DNA from: Amycolatopsis deserti
GTDB lineage: Bacteria; Actinomycetota; Actinomycetes; Mycobacteriales; Pseudonocardiaceae
NCBI RefSeq assembly: GCF_014653945.1
Contig: NZ_BNAU01000001.1
Location: 1,674,001-1,738,000 of the forward strand
Reading direction: 5' to 3'
Length of the DNA stretch: 64,000 nt
Below the pieces are notes generated by a model that made no database searches, had not been told where the DNA came from, and was given only the letters and a program-made list of their open reading frames with translations. The position numbers and the translations under genes are program-made. Below, one piece after another: positions 53,018 through 61,326 of this stretch (positions are counted from its first letter, which is position 1; the number at the start of each line of letters is the position of its first letter).

Positions 53018-54214
53018 TTGGAGCACACCGCACTGGCCCTGATCGAACTCGGGGCCGTCTTCTTCGTGCTCGGCGCCCTGGGGCGCCTCGCCGGGAAGAT
53101 CGGCCTCTCCCCCATCCCGCTCTACCTCCTCGGCGGCCTGGCCTTCGGGCAGGGCGGCCTCGTCCCGCTCGGTGACATCGGCGACTTCACGCACCTGGCC
53201 AGCGAGATCGGTGTCGTGCTGCTGCTGTTGCTGCTGGGCCTGGAGTACTCGGCGGCCGAGCTGTTCACCGGGCTGAAACGCTCGTGGATGGCCGGCCTGC
53301 TGGACATCGTGCTCAACGCCGCACCCGGCGCGGCCGTCGCGCTGCTGCTCGGGTGGGGCCCGATCGGCGCCATCGTGATGGCCGGCGTCACCTACATCTC
53401 CTCGTCCGGGATCATCGCGAAGGTGCTGGGCGACCTGGGCCGGCTCGGCAACCGGGAAACCCCGGTGGTGCTGTCGATCCTGGTGTTCGAGGACCTGGCG
53501 ATGGCGCTGTACCTGCCGATCCTGACCGCGCTGCTGGGCGGCGTGAGCTTCCTCGGCGGACTGGAGGCCGTCGGCATCTCACTGCTGGTGATCACCGTGG
53601 TGCTGGTGATCGCGCTGAAGTACGGCCGGTACGTGTCGGCGATCGTGGACTCCGACGACCGCGAGGTGTTCCTGCTCAAGGTGCTCGGCGCGGCGCTGCT
53701 GGTGGCCGGGCTCGCCTCGGCGATGCAGGTGTCCGCCGCGGTCGGCGCGTTCCTGCTCGGCATCGCGATCTCCGGCTCCACGGCCCACAACGCCACGCGG
53801 CTGCTGGAGCCGCTGCGGGACCTGTTCGCCGCGGTGTTCTTCGTGGTGTTCGGGCTCAACACGAACCCGGCGTCGATCCCGCCGGTGCTCGGCTGGGCGG
53901 TGCTGCTGGCCGTGGTGACCACCCTGACGAAGGTGGCGACCGGCTGGTGGGCCGCGCGGCGTCAGGGTGTCGGCAAGCTGGGCCGCGCCCGTGCCGGTGC
54001 GGCGCTGGTGGCGCGCGGTGAGTTCTCGATCGTCATCGCCGGGCTGGCCGTGTCGGCCGGCGCGGTGGTCGACGAACTGGCCGCACTGGCGACCGCGTAC
54101 GTGCTGCTGATGGCGATCCTCGGCCCGATCGCGGCCCGGGTGGTGGAGCCGCTGGCGAAGGGCCTGCAGCGGCGGCGCGGGCACGGCCACGAGCCCGCCA
54201 CCACCGCGAGCTGA
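53018..54214 (+). CDS. khtU: K+/H+ (CPA2) antiporter, KhtU-like
   Basis: The 398-residue protein has 11-13 membrane helices of the CPA2 Na+/H+-antiporter fold, including LGGLAFGQGGLVPL, LASEIGVVLLLLLLGLEYSA, VLSILVFEDLAMALYLPIL and AAVGAFLLGIAISGSTAHNA. It lacks the C-terminal TrkA-N domain of KefC, which fits control by the separate KhtT-like protein encoded 4 bases upstream. Predicted role: K+ efflux under alkaline or cyclic di-AMP stress. TTG 53018 is the only start that gives the full first helix. Confidence 0.88.
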   Translation: MEHTALALIELGAVFFVLGALGRLAGKIGLSPIPLYLLGGLAFGQGGLVPLGDIGDFTHLASEIGVVLLLLLLGLEYSAAELFTGLKRSWMAGLLDIVLNAAPGAAVALLLGWGPIGAIVMAGVTYISSSGIIAKVLGDLGRLGNRETPVVLSILVFEDLAMALYLPILTALLGGVSFLGGLEAVGISLLVITVVLVIALKYGRYVSAIVDSDDREVFLLKVLGAALLVAGLASAMQVSAAVGAFLLGIAISGSTAHNATRLLEPLRDLFAAVFFVVFGLNTNPASIPPVLGWAVLLAVVTTLTKVATGWWAARRQGVGKLGRARAGAALVARGEFSIVIAGLAVSAGAVVDELAALATAYVLLMAILGPIAARVVEPLAKGLQRRRGHGHEPATTAS

Positions 54215-54247
54215 CCGCTCCGGCGACAGCGTGGTCGCCGGACGCCG

Positions 54248-54604
54248 TCAGGGCAGCACTGAACGCACGGCCTCTTCCGATCGCCCGACCACCGTGGTTC
54301 CGTCGTCGGCGGTGATGATCGGCCGCTGGATCAGCTTCGGGTGCTCCGCGAGCGCCTCCAGCCACCGGCCGCGGCTCGCCTCGTCCTTCGGCCAGCTCTT
54401 GATCCCCAGCTCGGCCGCCTCGGGCTCCTGCAGCCGCGCGATGTCCCACGGGTCCAGGCCCAGGCGCTCGAGCACCGCGTCCAGCTCGGCCACCGTCGGC
54501 GGCTCCTCCAGATACCGGCGGACCTCGTAGGACACGCCCGCCTCGTCCAGGATCGACAGCGCCGACCGGCACTTCGAGCACCGCGGGTTGACCCAGATCT
54601 CCAC
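54248..54604 (-). CDS. ArsC/Spx-family thioredoxin-like protein
   Basis: The 118-residue protein has the ArsC fold: EIWVNPRCSKCRSALSILDEAG with a CxxC (Cys9, Cys12), WPKDEA and LIQRPIITAD with the cis-Pro. This is the glutaredoxin-linked arsenate reductase group, but CxxC instead of a lone Cys also fits redox regulators, so arsenate reduction is not certain. GTG 54604 shares one base with the recQ stop, suggesting co-expression. No ars operon is nearby. Confidence 0.82.
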   Translation of the reverse strand: MEIWVNPRCSKCRSALSILDEAGVSYEVRRYLEEPPTVAELDAVLERLGLDPWDIARLQEPEAAELGIKSWPKDEASRGRWLEALAEHPKLIQRPIITADDGTTVVGRSEEAVRSVLP

Positions 54605-56439
54605 TACTCACCCTCCGCCAGAGTCGCCAGCACCTTCTCGCCGTACCGGGCGAGCTTGTTCTCCCCGACCCCGCTCACCCCGGCCAGCTCGTCCAAAGTA
54701 GACGGCTGCTCGGTGGCGATCTGCCGCAGGGTGGCGTCGCTGAAGACGATGTAGGCGGGCACGCCCTGGTTCTTCGCCTCCTCGAACCGCCAGGCCCGCA
54801 GCTTCTCGAACACCGGGCGCGCCTCCTCCGGCATCTCCGCCGCCGGCTTGCGCTTCGCCGCCGCCGCGGCGGCACGGGCGGCGCGCTTGGGCTCGCGGCG
54901 CATCCGCACCTCGCGCTTGCGGCCCAGCACCTCGCCGCTGGCCTCGGTCAGCAGCAGCGTCCCGTAGTCGCCCTCGACGGCCAGCAGCCCCTGCGCCAGC
55001 AGCTGCCGCACCACGCCCCGCCACTCGCTCTCCGACAGCTCGGTACCCACGCCGAACACGGTCAGCTGGTCGTGCCGGTGCTGCGTCACCTTCGGCGTCT
55101 GCTTGCCCAGCAGGATGTCGATGATCTGCCCGGCGCCGAACTTCTGGCCCCGCTCGTGCTGCAGCCGGTACACCGCGGACAGCAGCTTCTGCGCGGCGAT
55201 CGTGCCGTCCCACGACTCCGGCGGCGTCAGGCAGGTGTCGCAGTTGCCGCACGGCTGTCCGGACTGGCCGAAGTAGTTCAGCAGCTGCACGCGGCGGCAC
55301 TCGACGGTCTCGCACAGCGCCAGCATCGCGTCCAGGTGCTGCGACAGCCGGCGGCGGTGCGCGTCGTCGCCCTCGGAGGTCTGGATCATCCGCCGCTGCT
55401 GCACGACGTCCTGCAGCCCGTAGGCCAGCCACGCGGTGGACGGCAGCCCGTCGCGGCCGGCGCGGCCGGTCTCCTGGTAGTAGCCCTCCACGGACTTCGG
55501 CAGGTCCAGGTGCGCCACGAACCGCACGTCCGGCTTGTCGATGCCCATCCCGAACGCGATGGTCGCGACCACCACCAGCCCGTCCTCGCGCAGGAACCGC
55601 GCCTGGTTGCGCGCGCGGGTGCGGGAATCCAGACCGGCGTGGTAGGGAACCGCGCTGATCCCGTTGGCGACCAGGAACTCGGCGGTCTTCTCCACCGAGT
55701 TGCGCGACAGGCAGTACACGATGCCCGCGTCGCCCGGGTGCTCGGTGCGGATCAGGTCGAGCAGCTGCTTCTTCGGCTCGGCCTTCGGCGCGATGCGGTA
55801 CTGGATGTTGGGCCGGTCGAAACTCGCCACGAACTGGCGGGCCTCGCCCAGGTTGAGGCGGGACACGATCTCGGCGTGCGTGGCCTTCGTCGCGGTGGCG
55901 GTCAGCGCGATGCGCGGCACGTCCGGCCAGCGCTCGTGCAGCTCGGACAGGCCCAGGTAGTCGGGCCGGAAGTCGTGGCCCCACTGGGACACGCAGTGCG
56001 CCTCGTCGATCGCGAACAAGGCGACCTTCCCGCGGTCCAGAAGGTTGCGCGTGGAGTCCATCGACAGCCGTTCCGGCGCCAGGTACAGCAGGTCCAGCTC
56101 GCCCGCGAGGAACGCGGCCTCGACCTCGCGGCGCTGCTCGAAGTCCTGCGACGAGTTGAGGAACCCGGCGCGCACCCCGACCGCCAGCAGCGCGTCCACC
56201 TGGTCCTGCATCAGCGCGATCAGCGGCGAGACGACCACCCCGGTGCCCGGGCGCACCAGCGACGGGATCTGGTAGCACAGGGACTTCCCGCCGCCGGTCG
56301 GCATCAGCACGACCGCGTCGCCGCCCCCGATCACGTGCTCGACGATCGCTTCCTGGTCACCGCGGAAGGAGTCGTAGCCGAAGACGCGCCGCAGCGTCTG
56401 CAGCGCGTCGCTCACCGGGATGGTCTCAGCGGATGCCAC
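54604..56439 (-). CDS. recQ: ATP-dependent DNA helicase RecQ
   Basis: The 611-residue superfamily 2 helicase unwinds DNA 3' to 5' in recombination repair. It has Walker [17 protein letters not shown]-box [20 protein letters not shown], motif [12 protein letters not shown], the zinc-binding cysteines in [21 protein letters not shown], an RQC winged helix, a basic Ala/Lys linker and a C-terminal HRDC domain ([16 protein letters not shown]). Start is GTG 56439. TAGGAT on the minus strand at 56451-56446 sits six bases before it, consistent with a leaderless transcript. Confidence 0.95.
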   Translation of the reverse strand: MASAETIPVSDALQTLRRVFGYDSFRGDQEAIVEHVIGGGDAVVLMPTGGGKSLCYQIPSLVRPGTGVVVSPLIALMQDQVDALLAVGVRAGFLNSSQDFEQRREVEAAFLAGELDLLYLAPERLSMDSTRNLLDRGKVALFAIDEAHCVSQWGHDFRPDYLGLSELHERWPDVPRIALTATATKATHAEIVSRLNLGEARQFVASFDRPNIQYRIAPKAEPKKQLLDLIRTEHPGDAGIVYCLSRNSVEKTAEFLVANGISAVPYHAGLDSRTRARNQARFLREDGLVVVATIAFGMGIDKPDVRFVAHLDLPKSVEGYYQETGRAGRDGLPSTAWLAYGLQDVVQQRRMIQTSEGDDAHRRRLSQHLDAMLALCETVECRRVQLLNYFGQSGQPCGNCDTCLTPPESWDGTIAAQKLLSAVYRLQHERGQKFGAGQIIDILLGKQTPKVTQHRHDQLTVFGVGTELSESEWRGVVRQLLAQGLLAVEGDYGTLLLTEASGEVLGRKREVRMRREPKRAARAAAAAAKRKPAAEMPEEARPVFEKLRAWRFEEAKNQGVPAYIVFSDATLRQIATEQPSTLDELAGVSGVGENKLARYGEKVLATLAEGE

Positions 56440-56498
56440 GCCGCGATCCTAGGGGCTCGCCGCGTCCGCCGGGCGCCGCCACACGAGATGCCCAGTCG

Positions 56499-56526
56499 CG
56501 ACCAGTTTCCCGGGCCGGCGGTGTCC
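56499..56526 (+). promoter_or_regulatory. Candidate ECF-type promoter before the sigma factor gene
   Basis: CGACCAGTT, 11 bases, CGGTGTC (then C). The same two elements with identical spacing occur at 57605-57632 before the DUF899 gene. Distances to the start codons are similar (39 and 35 bases). It is read as a -35/-10 pair recognised by the encoded sigma factor. Confidence 0.55.
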
Positions 56527-56564
56527 ACCACAGTGAGGACAGCCGCGTGACCGAAGGAGCCGCC

Positions 56565-57584
56565 ATGCACCCGACCCACCACCAGGAACTCCTGGCGCTC
56601 GCCCGCGGCGGCGACGGGGAGGCCTTCCGCGCGCTGGTCGAGCCCTTCCGGCGTGAGCTGCAGGTGCACTGCTACCGCATCCTCGGCTCGGTGCAGGACG
56701 CCGAGGACATGCTGCAGGAGACCCTGCTGGCGGCGTGGCGCGGCATCGGCGGCTACGAGGGACGCGCCTCGGTGCGGACGTGGCTGTACCGGATCGCCAC
56801 CAACCGCTGCCTGAACGCGTTGCGGGCCGAAGCCCGCCGCCCACGTGACCACCCGAGCCCCCGAGGAGACGTTCCGTTGCCCGAGCCATCCCGCCGCCGG
56901 CCGGAACCGAGCTGGCTGGAACCGTACCCCGACGAGCTGTTCGAGGCGGCCGGTCAGCTGGCCGGGCCGGAAGCGCGGTACGAGGTCAGGGAGTCGGTGT
57001 CGCTGGCGTTCCTGGCCGCGCTGCAGCACCTGCCGCCCAGACAACGGGTGGTGCTGGTGCTGCGGGACGTGCTCGGGTTCCGGGCCGCCGAGGTGGCGGA
57101 GATGCTGGACACCACCGAAAACGCGGTGACCAGCGCGCTCACCCGGGCGCGGAGCGCGCTGTCCGGCGAGCTGCCCGGCTGGGCGGACGCGCCGCTGCCG
57201 GACTCGCCCCGGGAACGACGCGTCGTGGACACCTTCGCCCGCGCGTTCGAGGCCGGGGACGTCGAGGCGATCGTGGCCCTGCTGACCGGCGACGCGTGGC
57301 TGACCATGCCACCGCTGCCGCTGGAGTACCAGGGGCCCGACGCCATCCGGACCTTCCTGGACACGGTCGTCATGCGCGACGGCCGCCGGTACGTGCTGTA
57401 CCCGACCCGCGCGAACGGCCAGCCGGCCTTCGGCTACTACGTCCGCGACCCGCGGACCCCCGTGCTGCACGCGCACGGCGTGATCGTGCTGACCCTGAGC
57501 GGCGACCGGATCAGCGCGCTGACCCGGTTCTCCGACACCGCGCTGCTGGCCCGGTTCGGTTTCCCGCGAACTCTGCGTCCCTGA
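56565..57584 (+). CDS. ECF RNA polymerase sigma factor with C-terminal SnoaL-like domain
   Basis: The 339-residue protein has sigma region 2 (FRALVEPFRRELQVHCYRILGSVQDAEDMLQETLLAAWRGI in outline), region 4 (LPPRQRVVLVLRDVLGFRAAEVAEMLDTTENAVTSAL in outline) and a C-terminal SnoaL/NTF2-like extension from about residue 210 (VVDTFARAFEAGDVEAIVALL). No anti-sigma gene is adjacent, as is usual for SnoaL-bearing ECF groups, where the extension itself modulates activity. WLEPYPDELF between the regions is typical of this group. ATG 56565 has AAGGAG six bases upstream. It likely drives itself and the next two genes. Confidence 0.9.
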   Translation: MHPTHHQELLALARGGDGEAFRALVEPFRRELQVHCYRILGSVQDAEDMLQETLLAAWRGIGGYEGRASVRTWLYRIATNRCLNALRAEARRPRDHPSPRGDVPLPEPSRRRPEPSWLEPYPDELFEAAGQLAGPEARYEVRESVSLAFLAALQHLPPRQRVVLVLRDVLGFRAAEVAEMLDTTENAVTSALTRARSALSGELPGWADAPLPDSPRERRVVDTFARAFEAGDVEAIVALLTGDAWLTMPPLPLEYQGPDAIRTFLDTVVMRDGRRYVLYPTRANGQPAFGYYVRDPRTPVLHAHGVIVLTLSGDRISALTRFSDTALLARFGFPRTLRP

Positions 57585-57589
57585 CCCTG

Positions 57590-57632
57590 CCGACCAGTTC
57601 CCGCCGACCAGTTCCCGGCCCCGCCGGTGTCG
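57590..57632 (+). promoter_or_regulatory. 14-bp tandem repeat and second ECF-type promoter
   Basis: CCGACCAGTTCCCG is present twice head to tail (57590-57603, 57604-57617). The second copy begins the motif CGACCAGTT-N11-CGGTGTC (57605-57632), matching the one before the sigma gene. The duplicated first element may increase recognition or be a regulator site. Confidence 0.55.
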
Positions 57633-57666
57633 GTACCGGTATCCGACGAAACGGGAAGGCGGACAC

Positions 57667-58407
57667 ATGCAGACACCACCGATCGTGTCACCGGCGGAGT
57701 GGGCGGCGGCGCACCAGCGGATGCTGGTCAAGGAGAAGGAACTGACCCGGGCGCGCGACGCGCTGGCCGCCGCGCGCCGGCGGATGCCCTGGGTGGCCGT
57801 GGCGAAGCGGTACTCGTTCCGCGGCCCCGAGGGCGAGGCGAGCCTGCTCGACCTGTTCCACGGCCGCCGTCAGCTGATCGTCTACCGCGCCTTCTTCGAA
57901 CCGGGCGTGCACGGCTGGCCCGACCACGCCTGCCGCGGCTGTTCGATGATGGCGGACAACCTCGGCCACCTCGCCCACCTCAACGCGCGGGACACCACGC
58001 TGGTGTTCGCCTCGCGTGCCCCGCAGGCCGACATCGAGCGGGTCAAGGCGCGGATGGGCTGGCGGATGCCCTGGTACACCATCACCGACGAGTTCGACGC
58101 CGATTTCGGTGTCGACTCCTGGCACGGCACCAACGCCTTCATCCACCACGGCGACCAGGTGTACCGCACCTACTTCGTCAACAACCGGGGCGACGAGGCG
58201 CTGGGTACCAACTGGAGCTACCTCGACCTGACCGCGCTCGGCCGTCAGGAGTCCTGGGAGGACTCCCCGGAGGGCTACCCGCAGACCGCGCCCTACGAGT
58301 GGTGGGACTGGCACGACGAGTACGGCCGGCACGAACCGTCGCGGTGGTTCGGCGAGCCCGACCCCGACGACCCGGACGACCAGCGCCCGCCGCGGGCCGC
58401 CCGGTGA
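57667..58407 (+). CDS. DUF899-family thioredoxin-like protein
   Basis: The 246-residue protein belongs to the DUF899 family, a thioredoxin-like fold. It begins with ELTRARDALAAARRRMPWV and has LIVYRAFFEPGVHGWPDHACRGCSMMADNLGHL, in which HACRGC holds a CxxC. WYTITDEFDADFGV and VYRTYFVNNRGDEALGTNWSYLDLTALGRQESWEDSPEGYP (in outline) are family features. Function is unknown; a redox role is plausible. GGGAAGG lies eight bases before ATG 57667. The MFS gene overlaps its stop. Confidence 0.88.
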   Translation: MQTPPIVSPAEWAAAHQRMLVKEKELTRARDALAAARRRMPWVAVAKRYSFRGPEGEASLLDLFHGRRQLIVYRAFFEPGVHGWPDHACRGCSMMADNLGHLAHLNARDTTLVFASRAPQADIERVKARMGWRMPWYTITDEFDADFGVDSWHGTNAFIHHGDQVYRTYFVNNRGDEALGTNWSYLDLTALGRQESWEDSPEGYPQTAPYEWWDWHDEYGRHEPSRWFGEPDPDDPDDQRPPRAAR

Positions 58408-59795
58408 CCCCGCGGCAGGCCTGGGTCCTGGGCCTGGCCTCGACCGCGTCGTTCATGATGGCCCTGGACAGCCTGGTGGTGACGACGGCGCTGACCTCGA
58501 TCCGGCAGGACCTGGCGGCCTCGCTCGAATCGCTGGAGTGGACGGTCAACGCCTACAACCTGGCGTTCGCGGTGCTGCTGCTGACCGGCGCGGCGCTGGG
58601 TGACCGGTTCGGCCGCCGCCGCGTGTTCGGCATCGGGCTGGCGTTGTTCACCGCCTCGTCGGTGGCGTGCGCGCTGGCGCCGGGCGTCGGCGCCCTGATC
58701 ACGGCCCGGGCGTTCCAGGGCGCCGGGGCCGCGATGGTGCTGCCGCTGTCGCTCACCCTGGTCAGCGCGGCGTTCCCGGCGGAGCAGCGGGGCCGGGCGA
58801 TGGGTCTGTACCTGGGGATCACCGGCCTGGCGACGTTCAGCGGCCCGTTCCTCGGCGGCGTCATCGCCCAGGGACTGGCCTGGCAGTGGATCTTCTGGCT
58901 GAACCTGCCGGTAGGGCTGATCACGATCGTGCTCACCACGCGGCGCGTCGGCGAGACCTTCGGACCGCACCACCGGTTCGACCTGGGTGGCGTGGTTCTG
59001 GTGACCGCGGCGGGGTTCGGCATCGTGTGGGCCCTGGTGCGCGGGAACGCGGCGGGCTGGGGCAGCGCCGAGGTCCTGGGCGCGCTCGTGCTCGGGGCCG
59101 CGCTGGTGGTGGCGTTCGTGGTCTGGGAACGGCGCGCGGCGGCGCCGATGCTGCCGATGCGGTTCTTCCGGTCGCGCGCGTTCGCCACCGCCAACCCGGC
59201 GAACTTCCTCGTGTTCGCCTCGCTGTACGGGACGATGTTCTTCCTCGCGCAGTACTTCCAGACCGTGCACGGCGACGGGCCGTTGGCCGCCGGCCTGCGG
59301 CTGGTGCCGTGGACCGCGACGCTGATGGTGTGCGCGCCGATCGCCGGACGGCTGGCCGACCGGTTCGGCGAGCGCACGTTCGTGGCGGGCGGGCTGCTGC
59401 TGCAGTCGGTCAGCCTGGGCTGGATCGCCCTGATCGCCGACGCCGGCACCAGCTACGCGGAGATCGTGCCGGCACTGGTCGTCGGCGGTGCCGGGGTGAC
59501 GATGGCGATGCCCGCGGCGCAGCGGGCGGTGGTCGCGGCGGTGCGGCCGCCGGAGATCGGGCAGGCGTCCGGTGCGTTCATGATGCTGCGGATCTTCGGG
59601 GGCGTGTTCGGCACGTCGGTCACGGTCGCCGTGTTCGCGGCCGCGGGCGGCGGCTACACCTCGCCCGGGGAGTTCAGCGCGGGGTTCTCCGCGGGCATGG
59701 GTGCGGTGGCGGTGCTCGCGTTCCTCGGGGCCCTCGTCGCGCTCGGCATTCCCCGGCGAGCCGTGGCACCCCGCGCCCCGGTCGCTGCCCGGTAG
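58404..59795 (+). CDS. MFS transporter, DHA2 (EmrB/QacA) drug-exporter family
   Basis: The 463-residue protein has about 14 helices. It shows the DHA2 motifs FMMALDSLVVTTALTSIRQDL, LTGAALGDRFGRRRVFG (motif A), ARAFQGAGAAMVLPLSLTLV (motif B) and GITGLATFSGPFLGGVIA (motif C, antiporter). It exports drugs or metabolites in exchange for protons. GTG 58404 overlaps the DUF899 stop (GTGA). With the sigma factor upstream it forms a probable stress-response unit. It ends at a strong hairpin. Confidence 0.91.
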   Translation: MTPRQAWVLGLASTASFMMALDSLVVTTALTSIRQDLAASLESLEWTVNAYNLAFAVLLLTGAALGDRFGRRRVFGIGLALFTASSVACALAPGVGALITARAFQGAGAAMVLPLSLTLVSAAFPAEQRGRAMGLYLGITGLATFSGPFLGGVIAQGLAWQWIFWLNLPVGLITIVLTTRRVGETFGPHHRFDLGGVVLVTAAGFGIVWALVRGNAAGWGSAEVLGALVLGAALVVAFVVWERRAAAPMLPMRFFRSRAFATANPANFLVFASLYGTMFFLAQYFQTVHGDGPLAAGLRLVPWTATLMVCAPIAGRLADRFGERTFVAGGLLLQSVSLGWIALIADAGTSYAEIVPALVVGGAGVTMAMPAAQRAVVAAVRPPEIGQASGAFMMLRIFGGVFGTSVTVAVFAAAGGGYTSPGEFSAGFSAGMGAVAVLAFLGALVALGIPRRAVAPRAPVAAR

Positions 59796-59802
59796 CGGGT
59801 CC

Positions 59803-59837
59803 CGGCAGCGCCCGCCGGGGAACGGCGGGCGCTGCCG
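59803..59837. terminator. Bidirectional hairpin terminator
   Basis: Arms 59803-59817 and 59823-59837 are perfect 15-bp complements (CGGCAGCGCCCGCCG on the left) with a 5-base loop GGGAA. It lies exactly between the convergent MFS and rluB genes. There is no T-run, as is common for GC-rich actinobacterial terminators. Confidence 0.8.
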
Positions 59838-60581
59838 CTACAGGCCGACGCGCCGGTACAGGCCGCCGACCTCTTCCCGGTTGAGCTTGCGGATCGTGCC
59901 CGGCTTGCCGTTGCCCAGCTGGACGTCGCCGATCGCGGTGCGCACCAGCTTGCGCACCGGGAACCCGACCTCGGCCAGCAGGCGCCGCACGATGTGCTTG
60001 CGGCCCTCGTGCAGCACGATCTCCAGCAGGGTGCGCCCGCCCATGCTGTCCTTGACGCGGAAGGCGTCGACGCGCACCGGGCCGTCCTCCAGCACGATGC
60101 CGTCCTTGAGCTCCTTGCCCAGGCCGCGCGGCACCTTGCCGTCGACCTCGGCCAGGTAGGTCTTGGGCACGTGGTAGGAGGGGTGCATCAGCCGGTGCGC
60201 GAGGTCGCCGTCGTTGGTGAGCAGCAGCAGGCCCTCGGTGTCGGCGTCCAGGCGGCCGACGTGGAACAGGCGCTCGCTGCGGTCGCGCACGTAGTCGCCG
60301 ACGCACGGGCGGCCCTGGTCGTCGTACATCGTGGTGTGCACGCCGCGGGGCTTGTTGAGCGCCAGGTGGATCAGGTCCTCGCGGAGGATGACCCGGGTGC
60401 CGTCGACGTGGATCACGGCGCTGTCCGGGTCGACGCGCCGGCCGAGCTCGCGCACGATCTTGCCGTCGACGCTCACCCGGCCCTGCACGATCAGCTCTTC
60501 GGCGGCGCGGCGCGAGGCCACGCCCGCCTTGGCGAGCACCTTCTGCAGGCGCACGCCCTCGGCTTCGGGCTCAGATGTCAT
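59838..60581 (-). CDS. rluB: 23S rRNA pseudouridine synthase RluB
   Basis: The 247-residue enzyme has an N-terminal S4 RNA-binding domain (RLQKVLAKAGVASRRAAEELIVQGRV) and the RsuA/RluB catalytic core with GRLDADTEGLLLLTNDG, whose first Asp is the nucleophile, and LHEGRKHIVRRLLAEVGFPV. It isomerises uridine in 23S rRNA. It is the last gene of xerD-parA-scpA-scpB-rluB, its ATG 11 bases inside the scpB end. Distinguishing RluB from RsuA relies on this conserved location next to scpB. Confidence 0.92.
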   Translation of the reverse strand: MTSEPEAEGVRLQKVLAKAGVASRRAAEELIVQGRVSVDGKIVRELGRRVDPDSAVIHVDGTRVILREDLIHLALNKPRGVHTTMYDDQGRPCVGDYVRDRSERLFHVGRLDADTEGLLLLTNDGDLAHRLMHPSYHVPKTYLAEVDGKVPRGLGKELKDGIVLEDGPVRVDAFRVKDSMGGRTLLEIVLHEGRKHIVRRLLAEVGFPVRKLVRTAIGDVQLGNGKPGTIRKLNREEVGGLYRRVGL

Positions 60582-61326
60582 CGATGGAGTCCACTTCCGG
60601 CAACAGGGGGGCGATCGGCGGCAGGTCGGTCAGCGACGACAGACCCAGCCGCTCCAGGAACAGTTCGGTCGTCACGTACAGGGTGCCACCCGTCTCGGGG
60701 TCGGCGCCGCTTTCCTCGATGAGTCCGCGGGCGAGCAGGGTGCGGATCACACCGTCGACGTTCACGCCGCGCACGGCCGCGACGCGGGAGCGCGTGACGG
60801 GCTGCCGGTAGGCGATCACGGCGAGGGTTTCCAGAGCCGCCCGGGTCAGCTTGGAGCGCTGCCCGTCCAGCAGGAGCTTCTCGACGAACGGCGCGTAGGT
60901 GTCGCGGGTGAACAGGCGCCACCCCTCGCCGACCCGCCGCAGGTCGATGCCGCTGCCGCGCTCGGTGAGCTCGGCGGCCATGACCTGCAGGGTCTGCGTG
61001 ACGCGGGCCTCGGGCTGGCCGAGCGCGCCGGCGAGCGCTTCTTCGCTCACCGGCGAGTCGACGACCAGCAGGAGGGCTTCCAGGGCCGCGGCCAGCGCGG
61101 AGTGCTCGGTGAGATCGGGAAGCCCGTCCCCCACCGCGACGAGGTCGTCGTCCTCGGTGTCCTCGGGCTCGTCGGCCTCCTCCGCGGGAGGCATCGCCTC
61201 GGCGGCCGGCGCCTCCTCCGCGGGCATGTCCGGCTCCTCCCCGGCGGCCGGCGCGTCCTCGCGGGGCGCGTCCGCCTCCGGAACCTCGGGCGCCTCGGCC
61301 TCGGCCGGCTCGTGTTCGGGACTCAC
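60571..61326 (-). CDS. scpB: Chromosome segregation/condensation protein ScpB
   Basis: The 251-residue kleisin-associated protein binds ScpA and SMC in the condensin complex. The conserved winged-helix part (LAAALEALLLVVDSPVSEEALAGALG, TRAALETLAVIAYRQPVTRSRVAAVRGVNVDGVIRTLLARGLIEE in outline) occupies the C-terminal 170 residues. The first 75 or so residues are an acidic Glu/Ala/Pro-rich extension, common in Actinobacteria. GTG 61326 overlaps the scpA stop (GTGA). Confidence 0.94.
   Translation of the reverse strand: MSPEHEPAEAEAPEVPEADAPREDAPAAGEEPDMPAEEAPAAEAMPPAEEADEPEDTEDDDLVAVGDGLPDLTEHSALAAALEALLLVVDSPVSEEALAGALGQPEARVTQTLQVMAAELTERGSGIDLRRVGEGWRLFTRDTYAPFVEKLLLDGQRSKLTRAALETLAVIAYRQPVTRSRVAAVRGVNVDGVIRTLLARGLIEESGADPETGGTLYVTTELFLERLGLSSLTDLPPIAPLLPEVDSIDDI

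Noticed and set aside
57590-57617. Possible start of a CRISPR or satellite array
   Set aside because: Only two 14-bp copies without spacers; better explained as a promoter-element duplication.
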